DNA from: Pseudomonas shirazensis
GTDB taxonomy: Bacteria > Pseudomonadota > Gammaproteobacteria > Pseudomonadales > Pseudomonadaceae
Direction of reading: 5' to 3'
Assembly: GCF_014268785.2 (NCBI RefSeq)
Contig: NZ_JABWRD020000001.1
Coordinates: 2,183,001 to 2,247,000, forward strand
DNA length: 64,000 nucleotides
The notes under the pieces are model-generated. The model had not been told where the DNA came from. It searched no databases and saw only the letters and a list, made by a program, of their open reading frames with translations. The position numbers and the translations under genes are program-made. Below are positions 36,398 to 45,511 of the stretch, piece after piece (the stretch's first letter is position 1; every line of letters begins with the position of its first letter).

Positions 36398-37357
36398 ATG
36401 CTGCGCCTCACCGCCCTGCTTCTGCTGCTGTGCAGCACCCTCGCCAGTGCCGCTGCCCCGACCGTTCTGCAACGCCCGATCGAACTCGATACCGGTAACG
36501 GTGTGCTGTACGGCAGCCTGCTGTTGCCACAACAGGACACCCCGCCGCCGGTGGTGCTGATCATTGCCGGCTCCGGGCCGACCGACCGCGATGGCAACAA
36601 TCCGGCGGGCGGGCGCATCGACAACCTCAAGCGGCTGGCCTTGCTGCTGGCCGGCGAACACATCGCCAGCGTGCGCTTCGACAAGCGTGGCGTGGCCGCC
36701 AGCCAGCCGGCGACTCCAGACGAACGCAACCTCAGCGTCGAGGCATATGTGGCCGATACCGTGGCCTGGGCGCACAAGCTCAAGGCCGACCCGCGCTTCG
36801 GCCCGCTGATTCTGCTCGGACATAGCGAGGGCGCGCTGATTGCCACCCTGGCCGCTGAACAAGCCGGCGCCAGCGCCGTGATCAGCCTGTCCGGTAGCGG
36901 TCGACCGGTGGCCGAGGTCATCCGTGAGCAGCTGGCCCAGCGCCTGCCGCCGGCGCAACTGGCCCAGGGCACCGCATTGCTCGACAGCCTGCAGGCCGGG
37001 CAGACCAGCCTCAACGTACCGGTGCCGCTGCGCCAGGTGTTCCGCCCGACCGTGCAGCCGTACTTGATCTCGCTGCTGCGCCAGGACCCGGCCGCAGCGT
37101 TCGCCCAACTCAAGGTGCCGGCGCTGATCATCCAGGGCCGCAACGACGTGCAGGTGGATGTGGCCGACGCCGAACTGCTCAAGGCGGCCAAGCCCGATGC
37201 GCAACTGGTGTTGATCGATGGCATGAACCACACCCTGCGCATCAGCCCGCGGGACATCAGTGGCCAGCGGGAAACCTACCAGAATCCAGAGCTGCCACTG
37301 GCGCGCGAACTTGGCCAGCGGATCGTCGCTTTTATCCGGCAATTGCCACCAGCCTGA
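36398..37357 (+). CDS. Exported alpha/beta hydrolase
   Basis: A 319-residue hydrolase with signal peptide MLRLTALLLLLCSTLASAAA (cleavage near residue 20), so periplasmic. The nucleophile elbow is LLGHSEGALIA, with the oxyanion region IIAGSGPTDRDGN; Asp is likely in IIQGRNDVQVDV and His in MNHTLR. It resembles the DUF/BAAT-type esterases of unknown substrate. The ATG at 36398 was chosen for the signal peptide; the longer frame to 36230 is antisense to the aroC start. Confidence 0.88.
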   Translation: MLRLTALLLLLCSTLASAAAPTVLQRPIELDTGNGVLYGSLLLPQQDTPPPVVLIIAGSGPTDRDGNNPAGGRIDNLKRLALLLAGEHIASVRFDKRGVAASQPATPDERNLSVEAYVADTVAWAHKLKADPRFGPLILLGHSEGALIATLAAEQAGASAVISLSGSGRPVAEVIREQLAQRLPPAQLAQGTALLDSLQAGQTSLNVPVPLRQVFRPTVQPYLISLLRQDPAAAFAQLKVPALIIQGRNDVQVDVADAELLKAAKPDAQLVLIDGMNHTLRISPRDISGQRETYQNPELPLARELGQRIVAFIRQLPPA

Positions 37358-37447
37358 GTAGATCGCCCTCAGGTCTTGCCTGCGCCTGCCGATAAGCAGG
37401 CATTGGCCCGCGTTTGACTGGCCGACCCCGATTCGAGGACGACCGCA

Positions 37448-38233
37448 ATGACCGATGCCCCAGCCGCCGAAGCGACCGCAGAGCCGCAAGCCCCGGAGAG
37501 CGCCCCGCTGCCCTGGGCAGATCTGGCCGCCGAGCACTTCCAGTTGCTGCGCCTGGCGCCATTGCCCACCGACCGCCACACCGGCCCGCGGCCGCTGCGC
37601 TTCGTGCAGTTTGGTTATGCCGAGCGCCACAGCAAAGAGCACAGCCTGCTACGCATGCAGATCACCCTGCCGGGGCAAAAGGTGCGTAAAGAGCAGAATC
37701 AGCTCGACATCCGCGTCGATCACGAGCTGCAACGAGTCTCCATTGGCGCAGAAAACGGCCTGCAGATGGAGCCGCTCAACCGCGGCCTGGGCCGGTTTCT
37801 GTTCGCCCAGGCGGTGCAGTGGCTGCAGGCCAACTGGTCGCACTACCGCATCGAGGCGGTGGCGTTGCCGAACAAGGATGCCCTCAACGAAGACACCCGC
37901 CTGCGCCGCGACAATGTGCTGCGCTGCGTCGGTGTTGAAGTCGAGTACGTAGAAGGGCAGCTGCTCAAAGGGCGCACACCCGAGCTTGCCGTCAGCCAGC
38001 TCAAGGGCGGCTGGAACACCGACAAAGTCCAGCGGGTGGACATCCTCGAATCGGCCGGCATGCTGCAACAGGCCGAGCAGACCTTGCTGGAGAAAGAAGC
38101 TCAGATCCGCGAGCGGGATGAACGCGTGGCCAAGTACCGTCGCGAAGACGGCGGGCTGCGCTTCACCATCACCTGCCTGGTGGCCTTTGCGGTGTTCCAG
38201 GCAGGCCTGCTGATCTGGATCGCCACACGCTGA
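37448..38233 (+). CDS. Tail-anchored protein of unknown function
   Basis: A 261-residue protein. The Ala/Pro/Glu-rich N terminus (1-25) is followed by a globular domain with an RLRRDNVLRCVGVEVEYVEGQLL segment reminiscent of acetyltransferase-like folds, then a coiled coil (about 195-232: QAEQTLLEKEAQIRERDERV). One C-terminal membrane helix closes it (ITCLVAFAVFQAGLLIWIA). It may be a membrane-tethered cytoplasmic domain. I do not recognise it. Confidence 0.75.
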   Translation: MTDAPAAEATAEPQAPESAPLPWADLAAEHFQLLRLAPLPTDRHTGPRPLRFVQFGYAERHSKEHSLLRMQITLPGQKVRKEQNQLDIRVDHELQRVSIGAENGLQMEPLNRGLGRFLFAQAVQWLQANWSHYRIEAVALPNKDALNEDTRLRRDNVLRCVGVEVEYVEGQLLKGRTPELAVSQLKGGWNTDKVQRVDILESAGMLQQAEQTLLEKEAQIRERDERVAKYRREDGGLRFTITCLVAFAVFQAGLLIWIATR

Positions 38234-38240
38234 TCGGCTA

Positions 38241-38273
38241 GCCAGGCGGGGCCGTTTTACAGCCGCGCCTGGC
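38241..38273. terminator. Hairpin between convergent genes
   Basis: GCCAGGCG and CGCCTGGC pair across an internal loop with GTTTTAC. It separates the tail-anchored protein gene and prmB. Confidence 0.4.
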
Positions 38274-38281
38274 CGCTCGGA

Positions 38282-39190
38282 TCAGACCCGCGCCTGGAAC
38301 AGCTCCTGGTGCTGACGGCACTGCTCGGAAGTCAGCATGAACACGCCATGGCCGCCCCGCTCAAACTCAAGCCAGGTGAAGTCGACCTCGGGGTACAGCG
38401 CCTCGACGTGGACCTGGCTGTTGCCCACTTCGACAATCAGCAAGCCCTTGTCAGTCAGGTGCTCGGCCGCTTCGGCGAGCATGCGCCGCACCAGGTCCAG
38501 GCCATCGTTGCCGCAGGCCAGGCCCAACTCCGGCTCGTGGTGATATTCGGCCGGCATGTCGGCGAAGTCTTCGGCATCGACATACGGCGGGTTGGACAGA
38601 ATCAGGTCGAAGCGCTGCCCCGGCAGACCGGCGAAACCATCGCCCTGCACGGTGAACACACGCTGATCGAGGCCATGCCGCTCGATGTTCTGGTTGGCCA
38701 CTTCGAGAGCGTCGAAGGACAGGTCGGCCAGCACCACCTCGGCCTCGGGGAATACATCTGCCGCGACGATACCAATGCAGCCAGAGCCGGTGCACAGGTC
38801 GAGAATGCGTGCAGGCTCCTGCGCCAGCCATGGCTCGAAGCGTTTTTCCAGCAGCTCGCCGATCGGCGAACGCGGCACCAGCACGCGCTCATCGACAATG
38901 AACGACATGCCACAGAACCACGCTTCGCCAAGCAGGTAAGCGGTCGGCACGCGGTCTTCGATGCGGCGCTTGAGCAGGTGCAGCAGGCGCACGCGCTCGT
39001 CGTCTTCCAGGCGGCAATCGAGGTAGCTGTCGGCGATTTCCCACGGCAGGTGCACCGAGCCCAGCACCAGCAGGCGGGCTTCGTCCCAGGCATTGTCGGC
39101 ACCGTGGCCGAAGAACAGCTCGTTCTCGTGGAAGCGGCTGACCGCCCAGCGAATATGGTCGCGCAGAGTGCGCAGGCGTGAAGTGATCAC
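38282..39190 (-). CDS. prmB: Ribosomal protein L3 glutamine methyltransferase PrmB
   Basis: N5-methylates a glutamine in ribosomal protein L3, using SAM. It has 302 residues starting at GTG 39190, chosen because GGAG lies eight bases upstream and the following sequence ([21 protein letters not shown]) is family-typical; there is no in-frame ATG close by. Motif I is [15 protein letters not shown] and the catalytic NPPY is in [18 protein letters not shown]. Confidence 0.95.
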   Translation of the reverse strand: MITSRLRTLRDHIRWAVSRFHENELFFGHGADNAWDEARLLVLGSVHLPWEIADSYLDCRLEDDERVRLLHLLKRRIEDRVPTAYLLGEAWFCGMSFIVDERVLVPRSPIGELLEKRFEPWLAQEPARILDLCTGSGCIGIVAADVFPEAEVVLADLSFDALEVANQNIERHGLDQRVFTVQGDGFAGLPGQRFDLILSNPPYVDAEDFADMPAEYHHEPELGLACGNDGLDLVRRMLAEAAEHLTDKGLLIVEVGNSQVHVEALYPEVDFTWLEFERGGHGVFMLTSEQCRQHQELFQARV

Positions 39191-39369
39191 GGGGGGACTC
39201 CTTTTCAGACAGCCTGAAAGTCTAACAGGCCCACCCGCTGAAATGTTCCACCAACACCCTGACGATGGGGCAGATGCCAGTATTTGCATCGCTTGCGATG
39301 TCAACCATTCCCATTGGTCGCCAAGCAGGGGACAATAGCCCGACAAAAGCCCTGCTCAAGGAGCCCTTG

Positions 39370-39960
39370 ATGTCTGTTCCAACCACGATGTTCCGCCTCA
39401 GCGGCCGCGACTATCCGCCGGCCAAGCTGGGCAACGCCAGCCTGATCATCATCGATGCGCAGAAGGAGTACCTCAGTGGTCCCCTGCAACTGTCGGGCAT
39501 GGACGAGGCCGTGGCCAACATCGCCAGGTTGCTCGACGCGGCGCGCAAGGCTGGCCGGCCGATCATCCATGTGCGCCACCTGGGCACCGTTGGCGGCCTG
39601 TTCGATCCACAAGGCCCGCGCGGCGAGTTCATCGAAGGCCTGGAGCCACGCGGTGACGAGATCGTCATCGAAAAGCGCATGCCCAATGCCTTCAAGAACA
39701 CCTCGCTGCACGAAACCCTGCAGAACAAGGGCCATCTGGACCTGATCGTGTGCGGCTTCATGAGCCATTCCAGCGTAAGCACCACGGTGCGCCGCGCCAA
39801 GGACTATGGTTATCGTTGCACGCTGGTCGAGGATGCCTCCGCCACGCGCGATCTGGCGTTCAAGGACACGGTCATCCCAGCGGCACAGATTCACCAGGGC
39901 GAAATGGCCGTGATGGCCGACAACTTTGCCTGTGTTGCACCGACTGCCAGCCTGGTCTGA
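39370..39960 (+). CDS. Isochorismatase-fold (cysteine hydrolase family) protein, catalytic Cys replaced
   Basis: A 196-residue isochorismatase-like protein. The catalytic Asp and Lys regions are visible in LIIIDAQKEY and EIVIEKRMPNAF. The nucleophile position, normally Cys in a G-x-M-T-H-x-C-V segment, reads CGFMSHSSVSTTVRRA, so Ser stands in its place. The ATG at 39370 follows CAAGGAGCCCTTG. It may be inactive, use Ser, or use the upstream Cys of VCGF. Substrate unknown. Confidence 0.85.
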   Translation: MSVPTTMFRLSGRDYPPAKLGNASLIIIDAQKEYLSGPLQLSGMDEAVANIARLLDAARKAGRPIIHVRHLGTVGGLFDPQGPRGEFIEGLEPRGDEIVIEKRMPNAFKNTSLHETLQNKGHLDLIVCGFMSHSSVSTTVRRAKDYGYRCTLVEDASATRDLAFKDTVIPAAQIHQGEMAVMADNFACVAPTASLV

Positions 39961-40042
39961 GCACGGTTGAGCGCCTGCCGGGCGGGCGGAACCGGGTGAC
40001 TGCAGGTGGGTCGAATGGCCGATAGCGCAGAGGAAATCCGCA

Positions 40043-40363
40043 ATGAAGCTTTCTGACAGTTTCGACGCCAAGCGCCTGCGCTCGCGCCCGCCGCGCAACT
40101 GGACGGCGCGGTTGAGCGCTGGCCTGTCCGTGCTGATCGCGACCTTGGGCATCCTGTTGATGATGGCCGGGTTTGCCGGTTTGCTGGGCAACTATGCAGC
40201 GCTGGCCGAGCTGAATGCCAACCGGCCGCTGGCTGCGACCGTGCTGGGTGGCGGCGTGTTGTTGCTGTGGCTGGGGGTTTGGTTGTGGCGGCGCAGCCGG
40301 ATCAGGTTGCGCCGTGGCCGTGAGCTGAACATTGCCCCGCACTTGATGAAGAAGCACGACTGA
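40043..40363 (+). CDS. Two-helix membrane protein of unknown function
   Basis: A 106-residue protein with two membrane helices (about 27-49 and 62-82: GLSVLIATLGILLMMAGFAG; GGGVLLLWLGVWLW). Both termini are basic and so cytoplasmic. Start at the ATG 40043. It is followed by an Smr gene 87 bases downstream. I do not recognise it. Confidence 0.75.
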   Translation: MKLSDSFDAKRLRSRPPRNWTARLSAGLSVLIATLGILLMMAGFAGLLGNYAALAELNANRPLAATVLGGGVLLLWLGVWLWRRSRIRLRRGRELNIAPHLMKKHD

Positions 40364-40450
40364 CGCCCCCTGGGGCCGCTTCGCGCCCCTTTCGCGCCTC
40401 CCGCTGATCCGCAGACTCGCGTAAACTCCCCGGCCCACGTGGAGGCCTGC

Positions 40451-41011
40451 ATGCAAGACGATGACTTTTCCCTGTTCCATGCCGAAGTGCGCGGCGTAAA
40501 GCCGATCAAGCACGACCGCGCCGAGGTCGGCAAAGCCAAGCCTGACCGCAAGCAGCTGGCCGGCCTGCGCCAGTCCGCCACGGTGCGCAGCGATCAGCCA
40601 CTGGTGGTCGACGGCATGTCCGATCAGTTCGTCATCGATGTAGCCGCCGAAGACGAGCTGTCATGGCGCCGCGATGGCGTGCAGGAAAGCCAGCTGCGCA
40701 AGCTCAAGCTCGGCCAGATCGCCTTTGAAGGCAGCATCGACTTGCACGGCATGAGCGTCGAGAAAGCCCGCGAGATCCTCTGGGCGTTCCTCGCCGAGGC
40801 GACCAAGCTGGAAGTGCGCTGCGTGCGTGTGACCCACGGCAAGGCGGCGCGCCTGGACGGCAAGCGGCCGATGATCAAGAGTCACGTCAATACCTGGCTG
40901 CGCCAACACCCCCAGGTACTCGGTTTCACCTCATGCCAGGCGCGCCACGGCGGCACTGGCGCGGTATACGTGATTTTGAAACGAACCATGCTCGACGGCC
41001 GCGACGAATAA
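40451..41011 (+). CDS. Smr-domain protein
   Basis: A 186-residue protein with a C-terminal Smr domain (about 95-183). Signatures are [30 protein letters not shown], and [13 protein letters not shown] at the end. Smr proteins bind or cleave nucleic acid; E. coli SmrB rescues collided ribosomes, but SmrA-like members such as this short form have other roles. The ATG at 40451 is preceded by GGAGGCCTGC. Confidence 0.9.
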   Translation: MQDDDFSLFHAEVRGVKPIKHDRAEVGKAKPDRKQLAGLRQSATVRSDQPLVVDGMSDQFVIDVAAEDELSWRRDGVQESQLRKLKLGQIAFEGSIDLHGMSVEKAREILWAFLAEATKLEVRCVRVTHGKAARLDGKRPMIKSHVNTWLRQHPQVLGFTSCQARHGGTGAVYVILKRTMLDGRDE

Positions 41012-41081
41012 CGCCGCGCTTGCAGCGCCGTCGTTGCCGCCGTACCCTTGCGTATTTGCGTTTACTCCCACAGGTAGATCC

Positions 41082-41627
41082 ATGTCCCTGGAACAGAACT
41101 ACACCGAGATCCTCAGCCAGATTGGCGAGGACGTCTCCCGCGAAGGCCTGCTCGACACGCCAAAGCGGGCCGCAAAGGCCATGCAGTACCTTTGCCGCGG
41201 TTATCAACAGACCCTGGAAGAGGTCACCAACGGCGCGTTGTTCACCTCCGACAACAGCGAGATGGTGTTGGTGCGGGACATCGAGCTGTATTCGATGTGT
41301 GAACACCACATGCTGCCGTTCATTGGCAAGGCGCATGTAGCCTACCTGCCCAAGGGTAAAGTGATCGGCCTGTCCAAGGTCGCGCGGATCGTCGACATGT
41401 ACGCTCGCCGCCTGCAGATCCAGGAAAACCTCAGCCGCCAGATCGCCGAGGCGATCGAGAAGGTCACTGGCGCTGCCGGCGTGGCCGTGGTTATCGAGGC
41501 CAAGCACATGTGCATGATGATGCGCGGCGTCGAAAAGCAGAATTCGAGCATGATCACTTCGGTGATGCTCGGTGAGTTCCGCGCCAATGCCGCGACTCGT
41601 AGTGAGTTTCTCAGCCTGATCAAGTGA
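41082..41627 (+). CDS. folE: GTP cyclohydrolase I
   Basis: Converts GTP to 7,8-dihydroneopterin triphosphate, the first step of folate synthesis. It has 181 residues from the ATG at 41082. The zinc site is complete: [20 protein letters not shown] (Cys and two His) plus the later Cys in [14 protein letters not shown]. The motif [20 protein letters not shown] is present. A good terminator follows. Confidence 0.97.
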   Translation: MSLEQNYTEILSQIGEDVSREGLLDTPKRAAKAMQYLCRGYQQTLEEVTNGALFTSDNSEMVLVRDIELYSMCEHHMLPFIGKAHVAYLPKGKVIGLSKVARIVDMYARRLQIQENLSRQIAEAIEKVTGAAGVAVVIEAKHMCMMMRGVEKQNSSMITSVMLGEFRANAATRSEFLSLIK

Positions 41628-41643
41628 TCGGCTGGTGATCCCG

Positions 41644-41669
41644 AACCGACCCTGACGGGTCGGTTTTTT
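41644..41669 (+). terminator. Rho-independent terminator of folE
   Basis: AACCGACCC, loop TGAC, GGGTCGGTT then TTTT. It starts 16 bases after the folE stop. Confidence 0.9.
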
Positions 41670-41688
41670 ATTTGTTCAGGAGTTGCCC

Positions 41689-42060
41689 ATGATCGTCAAA
41701 GCCCTGCGGGTCGGCCTCGGCCAGCTTATCGTGTTCGGTGACTTGATCAGCCGCCCAGCCAAGCGCAAGCGCAATGCCGCGGCCCAGGCTGCGGTCGAGC
41801 AGCAGGCCAAGGGCCTGGCTTTGTACCAGTTTCATGCCTGCCCGTTCTGCGTGAAGACCCGGCGTAACCTGCATCGGTTGAATGTGCCGGTGGCGCTGCG
41901 TGATGCCAAGAACGACCCGCTGCATCGCCAAGCGCTGCTCGAAGGTGGCGGCCGGGTCAAAGTGCCGTGCCTGCGTATTGAAGAAGCTGGGGAAGTGACC
42001 TGGATGTATGAGTCCAAGGCGATCATTGCTTATCTGGAGCAGCGCTTCGCAGGTATCTGA
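41689..42060 (+). CDS. Glutaredoxin-like (GST N-terminal domain) protein
   Basis: A 123-residue protein with one thioredoxin-fold domain. An N-terminal amphipathic/hydrophobic segment (IVKALRVGLGQLIVFGDLI) is followed by the redox motif ACPFCVKTRR and the cis-proline region RVKVPCLRIEE. No C-terminal GST helical domain. It could be a glutaredoxin or a partial GST. The ATG at 41689 follows AGGAGTTGCCC. Confidence 0.85.
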   Translation: MIVKALRVGLGQLIVFGDLISRPAKRKRNAAAQAAVEQQAKGLALYQFHACPFCVKTRRNLHRLNVPVALRDAKNDPLHRQALLEGGGRVKVPCLRIEEAGEVTWMYESKAIIAYLEQRFAGI

Positions 42061-42162
42061 GGCCTGCGACCGCTGTGACTTTACTCGTGTGCCAAGCACT
42101 TGAAGTCCCGCACCTGCTTATGGCGTGAAGCCTTGGCGGGTGCCGTTTCGTCTGCGATGGTT

Positions 42163-42615
42163 TCAAGCACCTGCCCGGATTCGCTGCGCCTTATCCATGC
42201 CGAACCACCAGACACTCAAGCACTTCAGTGTTTCTGACAGCACAACCAGCCCTATCGCCAACAACGCGCTGTAGCTCGGGTAAAACCCAAGAGCAGTGGT
42301 TAGAAGGGATACCGACGGCACCATCAAGAACAGCCTGAGAGGCGTTTGCGCGAAGCTCAACCACCGTGCACTTTGACGCTGAGTCCAAAACAGCCAGCAG
42401 CTGATGAGTATCGATAGTTCAAGCGTCCAACTGAGCGCTACGAAAACGTAAGCCCCCTCCCCATAACGCTCTACCGTCTCCAGCGCAGAATACGCATCTG
42501 CCACGAATGGAACATTACCGCGCGCTAAGCTGTGCCCCATATAGGACACGATATGCACTGCGTCAAAACCGGCCCAGATTCGCCATATGATTGCGCTTTT
42601 TTGTTGCACGTTCAT
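42163..42615 (-). CDS. Four-helix membrane protein, possible immunity protein
   Basis: A 150-residue protein with four predicted membrane helices, for example YVFVALSWTLELSILISCW and LLAIGLVVLSETLKCLSVW. Its ATG overlaps the stop of the preceding gene (ATGA), so the two are made together. The segment is AT-richer than its neighbours. A small multi-helix partner coupled to a soluble protein is a common immunity layout, but no family was recognised. Confidence 0.6.
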   Translation of the reverse strand: MNVQQKSAIIWRIWAGFDAVHIVSYMGHSLARGNVPFVADAYSALETVERYGEGAYVFVALSWTLELSILISCWLFWTQRQSARWLSFAQTPLRLFLMVPSVSLLTTALGFYPSYSALLAIGLVVLSETLKCLSVWWFGMDKAQRIRAGA

Positions 42616-43316
42616 TTTTCGCCACCGCGATACTCGTAGACTATATCCGGAATCACGGGCACCCAGTGCCACGATTTGCCGCTAACATCCCAGTGATCAT
42701 CGGCGTGCAGAAAAGTTTGTTTTTGATTCCGGAGCTCTCCGTACCAGTGCTCTGCGGAATCGAGCTTGAACGATAACTCATCAGCTTCAAGCCGCACCCA
42801 TTCCTGAGTAAATGTACGGATCGTATTTGCGAGACCGCCAGGATCAGAGAAGATAACTTGCCCTTCATTGGACATGCTTCGACTTCGATTGGCTAGAAGA
42901 AAAAAAGAGTTTACAGCGCCGTGATAGTCAATATGACTTTTCTGCCACTTGCCGGGTCCGAATTTAACGACGCTGGTGAGGTCCTCATACTTAGCTTGAA
43001 TGTCTGCCTGCGTAGCAACAGACCGCTCGCCTGCGCGATGAGTGAGAAAGCTGCGGCCAGCAAGGGGACAAAGTGGTCTTTCCGTCAACAGGTACCATTG
43101 ACGTTTTTCAATTTTCTCTATGATGCGGTCTTCTTGGAGCTGCTGGTACTGACCAAGCTCTGATGAACACTCTTTGATTAGATCATTGAGACCTGGAAGA
43201 GAGTAGGGGTTATATAGAAAAAACCTCACAGTTGAACGTGCGAAAAATGGATCTTCGACTTTTGAAAGAGAGTGCCTTTCAAACATGAAACGATCGCGAC
43301 GTATAAATCGATTCAT
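42612..43316 (-). CDS. Soluble protein of unknown function, possible toxin/effector
   Basis: A 234-residue protein from the ATG at 43316, with GAGGTAG upstream. No signal peptide and no membrane helix. It is rich in aromatic and charged residues, with a conserved-looking C-terminal part (YEDLTSVVKFGPGKWQKSHI; HWDVSGKSWHWVPVIPD). The G+C content is lower than in flanking genes, suggesting transfer. It is coupled to the four-helix membrane protein by a four-base overlap. I recognise no domain; effector/immunity is an inference from layout only. Confidence 0.6.
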   Translation of the reverse strand: MNRFIRRDRFMFERHSLSKVEDPFFARSTVRFFLYNPYSLPGLNDLIKECSSELGQYQQLQEDRIIEKIEKRQWYLLTERPLCPLAGRSFLTHRAGERSVATQADIQAKYEDLTSVVKFGPGKWQKSHIDYHGAVNSFFLLANRSRSMSNEGQVIFSDPGGLANTIRTFTQEWVRLEADELSFKLDSAEHWYGELRNQKQTFLHADDHWDVSGKSWHWVPVIPDIVYEYRGGEK

Positions 43317-43569
43317 TTGACTACCTCGCAGAGCTGGCTCTGCTTATTCCTCTAAACCTCCTAATTAAAGATTTTACCAAGCTATGTCTGCAGGAAACGT
43401 CTGTAGACCTTGTAGGAAACGTCCCATTCAGAGTAATGACCTACAGAAAATCCTTCACATACGCAATCCGAGTCATGAGCCTCGATCTCCACGCAAGCCG
43501 CACGTTAAGTAGACCTCATCGATTCAGCGAAATTGCTGGGGCTGCTTTGCAGCCCCACCTACGCCACCG
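43317..43569. other. AT-rich intergenic region at the end of the insertion
   Basis: No gene seen. It contains the dyad GCAGAGC/GCTCTGC (43328-43343) in the leader of the preceding minus-strand gene. AGGAAACGTC occurs twice (43392 and 43414). A GC-rich hairpin GGGGCTGC/GCAGCCCC (43538-43556) lies behind the GST stop. Confidence 0.6.
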
Positions 43570-44172
43570 TCACTCCCCCATCGGCACATGCCGAGGATGC
43601 TCGGCGACCCGCACCAGCCACTCGCGCACTGCAGGGTAGCCAGCCAGGTCAAAGCCGCCCTGATGCGCCACATGGGTGTAGGCATACAGCGCCACATCGG
43701 CAATTGAATACTGCTCGCCGACCAGGTATGGGGTCATCTCCAGCTGCTTGTTCATCACCTTGAGCGCCTTGTAGCCGCCCTTGTGCAAGCCTTTGTATTC
43801 TTCCAGGCGGTCATCCGGCAGGCCCAGGTAGTACTGAATGAAGCGCGCCACGGCGATGTACGGCTCATGGCTGTACTGCTCGAAAAACTGCCACTGCAAC
43901 ACTTGCGTGCGCAGGCGCGGCTCGGTCGGCAGGAACTCGCTGCCATCGGCGAGGAAGTTGAGAATCGCGTTCGACTCCCACAGGCAAGTGCCGTCTTCAA
44001 GCTCAAGCACCGGCACCTTGCCGTTAGGGTTCTTGGCGAGAAACTCCGGGGTTTCGGTCTCGCCTTTGAGAATGTCCACCGGGTGCCATTCAAATTCATG
44101 CCCGAGCAGGTTCAGCATCAGCTTGACCTTGTAGCAGTTGCCCGATTTGTAATCGCCGTAAACCTTGTACAT
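43570..44172 (-). CDS. Glutathione S-transferase family protein
   Basis: A 200-residue GST from the ATG at 44172. The N-terminal thioredoxin-like domain contains MYKVYGDYKSGNCYKVKLML (catalytic Ser/Cys region), the cis-Pro NPNGKVPVLELEDG and WESNAIL (glutathione site). The C-terminal helical domain ends with YSIADVALYAYTHVAHQGGF. The class is beta or theta-like. Substrate unknown. Confidence 0.93.
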   Translation of the reverse strand: MYKVYGDYKSGNCYKVKLMLNLLGHEFEWHPVDILKGETETPEFLAKNPNGKVPVLELEDGTCLWESNAILNFLADGSEFLPTEPRLRTQVLQWQFFEQYSHEPYIAVARFIQYYLGLPDDRLEEYKGLHKGGYKALKVMNKQLEMTPYLVGEQYSIADVALYAYTHVAHQGGFDLAGYPAVREWLVRVAEHPRHVPMGE

Positions 44173-44314
44173 CGCCCCTTCCCCTCTGCGCAGTTGTCGA
44201 CCGTGGGCCAATAGTTGGCGACTGTACGGCTAAAAGCAATGGTCGCTGTATGGCAAGGATCAAGCTTGGCCGCGTTAGCCTGCAAAAAATACTTACATGT
44301 ACAAGGACAGCACC

Positions 44315-45505
44315 ATGACCGATGCCACCTCAGCGCGCCTGCGGCCCTTGGCAGACAGCTCCCCCTCGGCGGTGGTCGCCGGCTTCATCGCCATGCTTAC
44401 GGGCTACACCAGCTCGCTGGTGCTGATGTTCCAGGCCGGCCAGGCGGCCGGGCTGACCACTGCGCAGATCTCATCGTGGATCTGGGCGCTGTCGATCGGC
44501 ATGGCGATCTGCAGCATCGGTTTGTCGCTGCGCTACCGCACACCGATCACCGTGGCCTGGTCGACCCCGGGCGCGGCGCTGTTGATCACCAGCCTCGGCG
44601 GCGTCAGCTACGGCGAAGCCATAGGCGCCTACATCACCTGCGCGGTGCTGGTGCTGATCTGCGGCCTGACCGGCAGTTTCGAGCGCCTGGTCAAGCGCAT
44701 CCCGGCATCGCTGGCCTCGGCGTTGCTGGCAGGCATCCTGTTCAAGATCGGCAGCGAGATATTCGTCGCCGCACAACACCGTACCCTGCTGGTGCTGGGC
44801 ATGTTCTTCAGCTATCTGCTGGTCAAGCGCCTGTCGCCGCGCTACTGCGTGCTGGCTGCGCTGGTGGTCGGCACGGCGTTGTCGGGGGCGTTGGGCCTGC
44901 TCGACTTCAGCCACTTCAACCTGCAGCTGGCTACACCGGTGTGGACCACTCCAAGCTTCTCGCTGGCAGCAACCATCAGCATCGGTATCCCGCTGTTTGT
45001 GGTGGCGATGACCTCGCAGAACATGCCCGGCGTGGCGGTGCTGCGCTCTGACGGATACCAGGTGCCGGCCTCGCCGTTAATCACCGCCACCGGTTTCGCC
45101 TCACTGCTGCTGGCGCCGTTCGGCTCGCATGGGGTCAATCTGGCGGCCATCAGTGCGGCAATCTGCACCGGCCCGCATGCCCATGAAGACCCGAGCAAGC
45201 GCTATACCGCGGCAGTCTGGTGCGGGATTTTCTACGGCATTGCCGGGGTGTTTGGCGCGACATTGGCCGCGCTGTTTGCCGCCCTGCCCAAGGAGCTGGT
45301 GCTGTCGATTGCGGCGCTGGCATTGTTTGGCTCGATCATGAATGGCCTGAGTGTGGCCATGAGCGAGCCACGTGAGCGCGAGGCGGCGTTGATCACCTTC
45401 ATGGTTACCGCCTCCGGGTTGAGCCTGTTCTCGATCGGCTCGGCGTTCTGGGGGATTGTTGCCGGGGTGATTACTTTGCTGATCCTCAACCCGCGCAAGG
45501 TTTGA
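44315..45505 (+). CDS. benE: BenE-type benzoate/H+ symporter family protein
   Basis: A 396-residue membrane protein with about 12 helices of the benzoate:H+ symporter family. The start at ATG 44315 follows AAGGACAGC; an ATG at 44297 has no ribosome-binding site. Family segments are AVVAGFIAMLTGYTSSLVLM, TPITVAWSTPGAALL and VALTSQNMPG-like VVAMTSQNMPGVAVL. There is no benzoate catabolic gene in this window, so the substrate is only inferred from the family. Confidence 0.88.
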   Translation: MTDATSARLRPLADSSPSAVVAGFIAMLTGYTSSLVLMFQAGQAAGLTTAQISSWIWALSIGMAICSIGLSLRYRTPITVAWSTPGAALLITSLGGVSYGEAIGAYITCAVLVLICGLTGSFERLVKRIPASLASALLAGILFKIGSEIFVAAQHRTLLVLGMFFSYLLVKRLSPRYCVLAALVVGTALSGALGLLDFSHFNLQLATPVWTTPSFSLAATISIGIPLFVVAMTSQNMPGVAVLRSDGYQVPASPLITATGFASLLLAPFGSHGVNLAAISAAICTGPHAHEDPSKRYTAAVWCGIFYGIAGVFGATLAALFAALPKELVLSIAALALFGSIMNGLSVAMSEPREREAALITFMVTASGLSLFSIGSAFWGIVAGVITLLILNPRKV

Positions 45506-45511
45506 TCCGGG

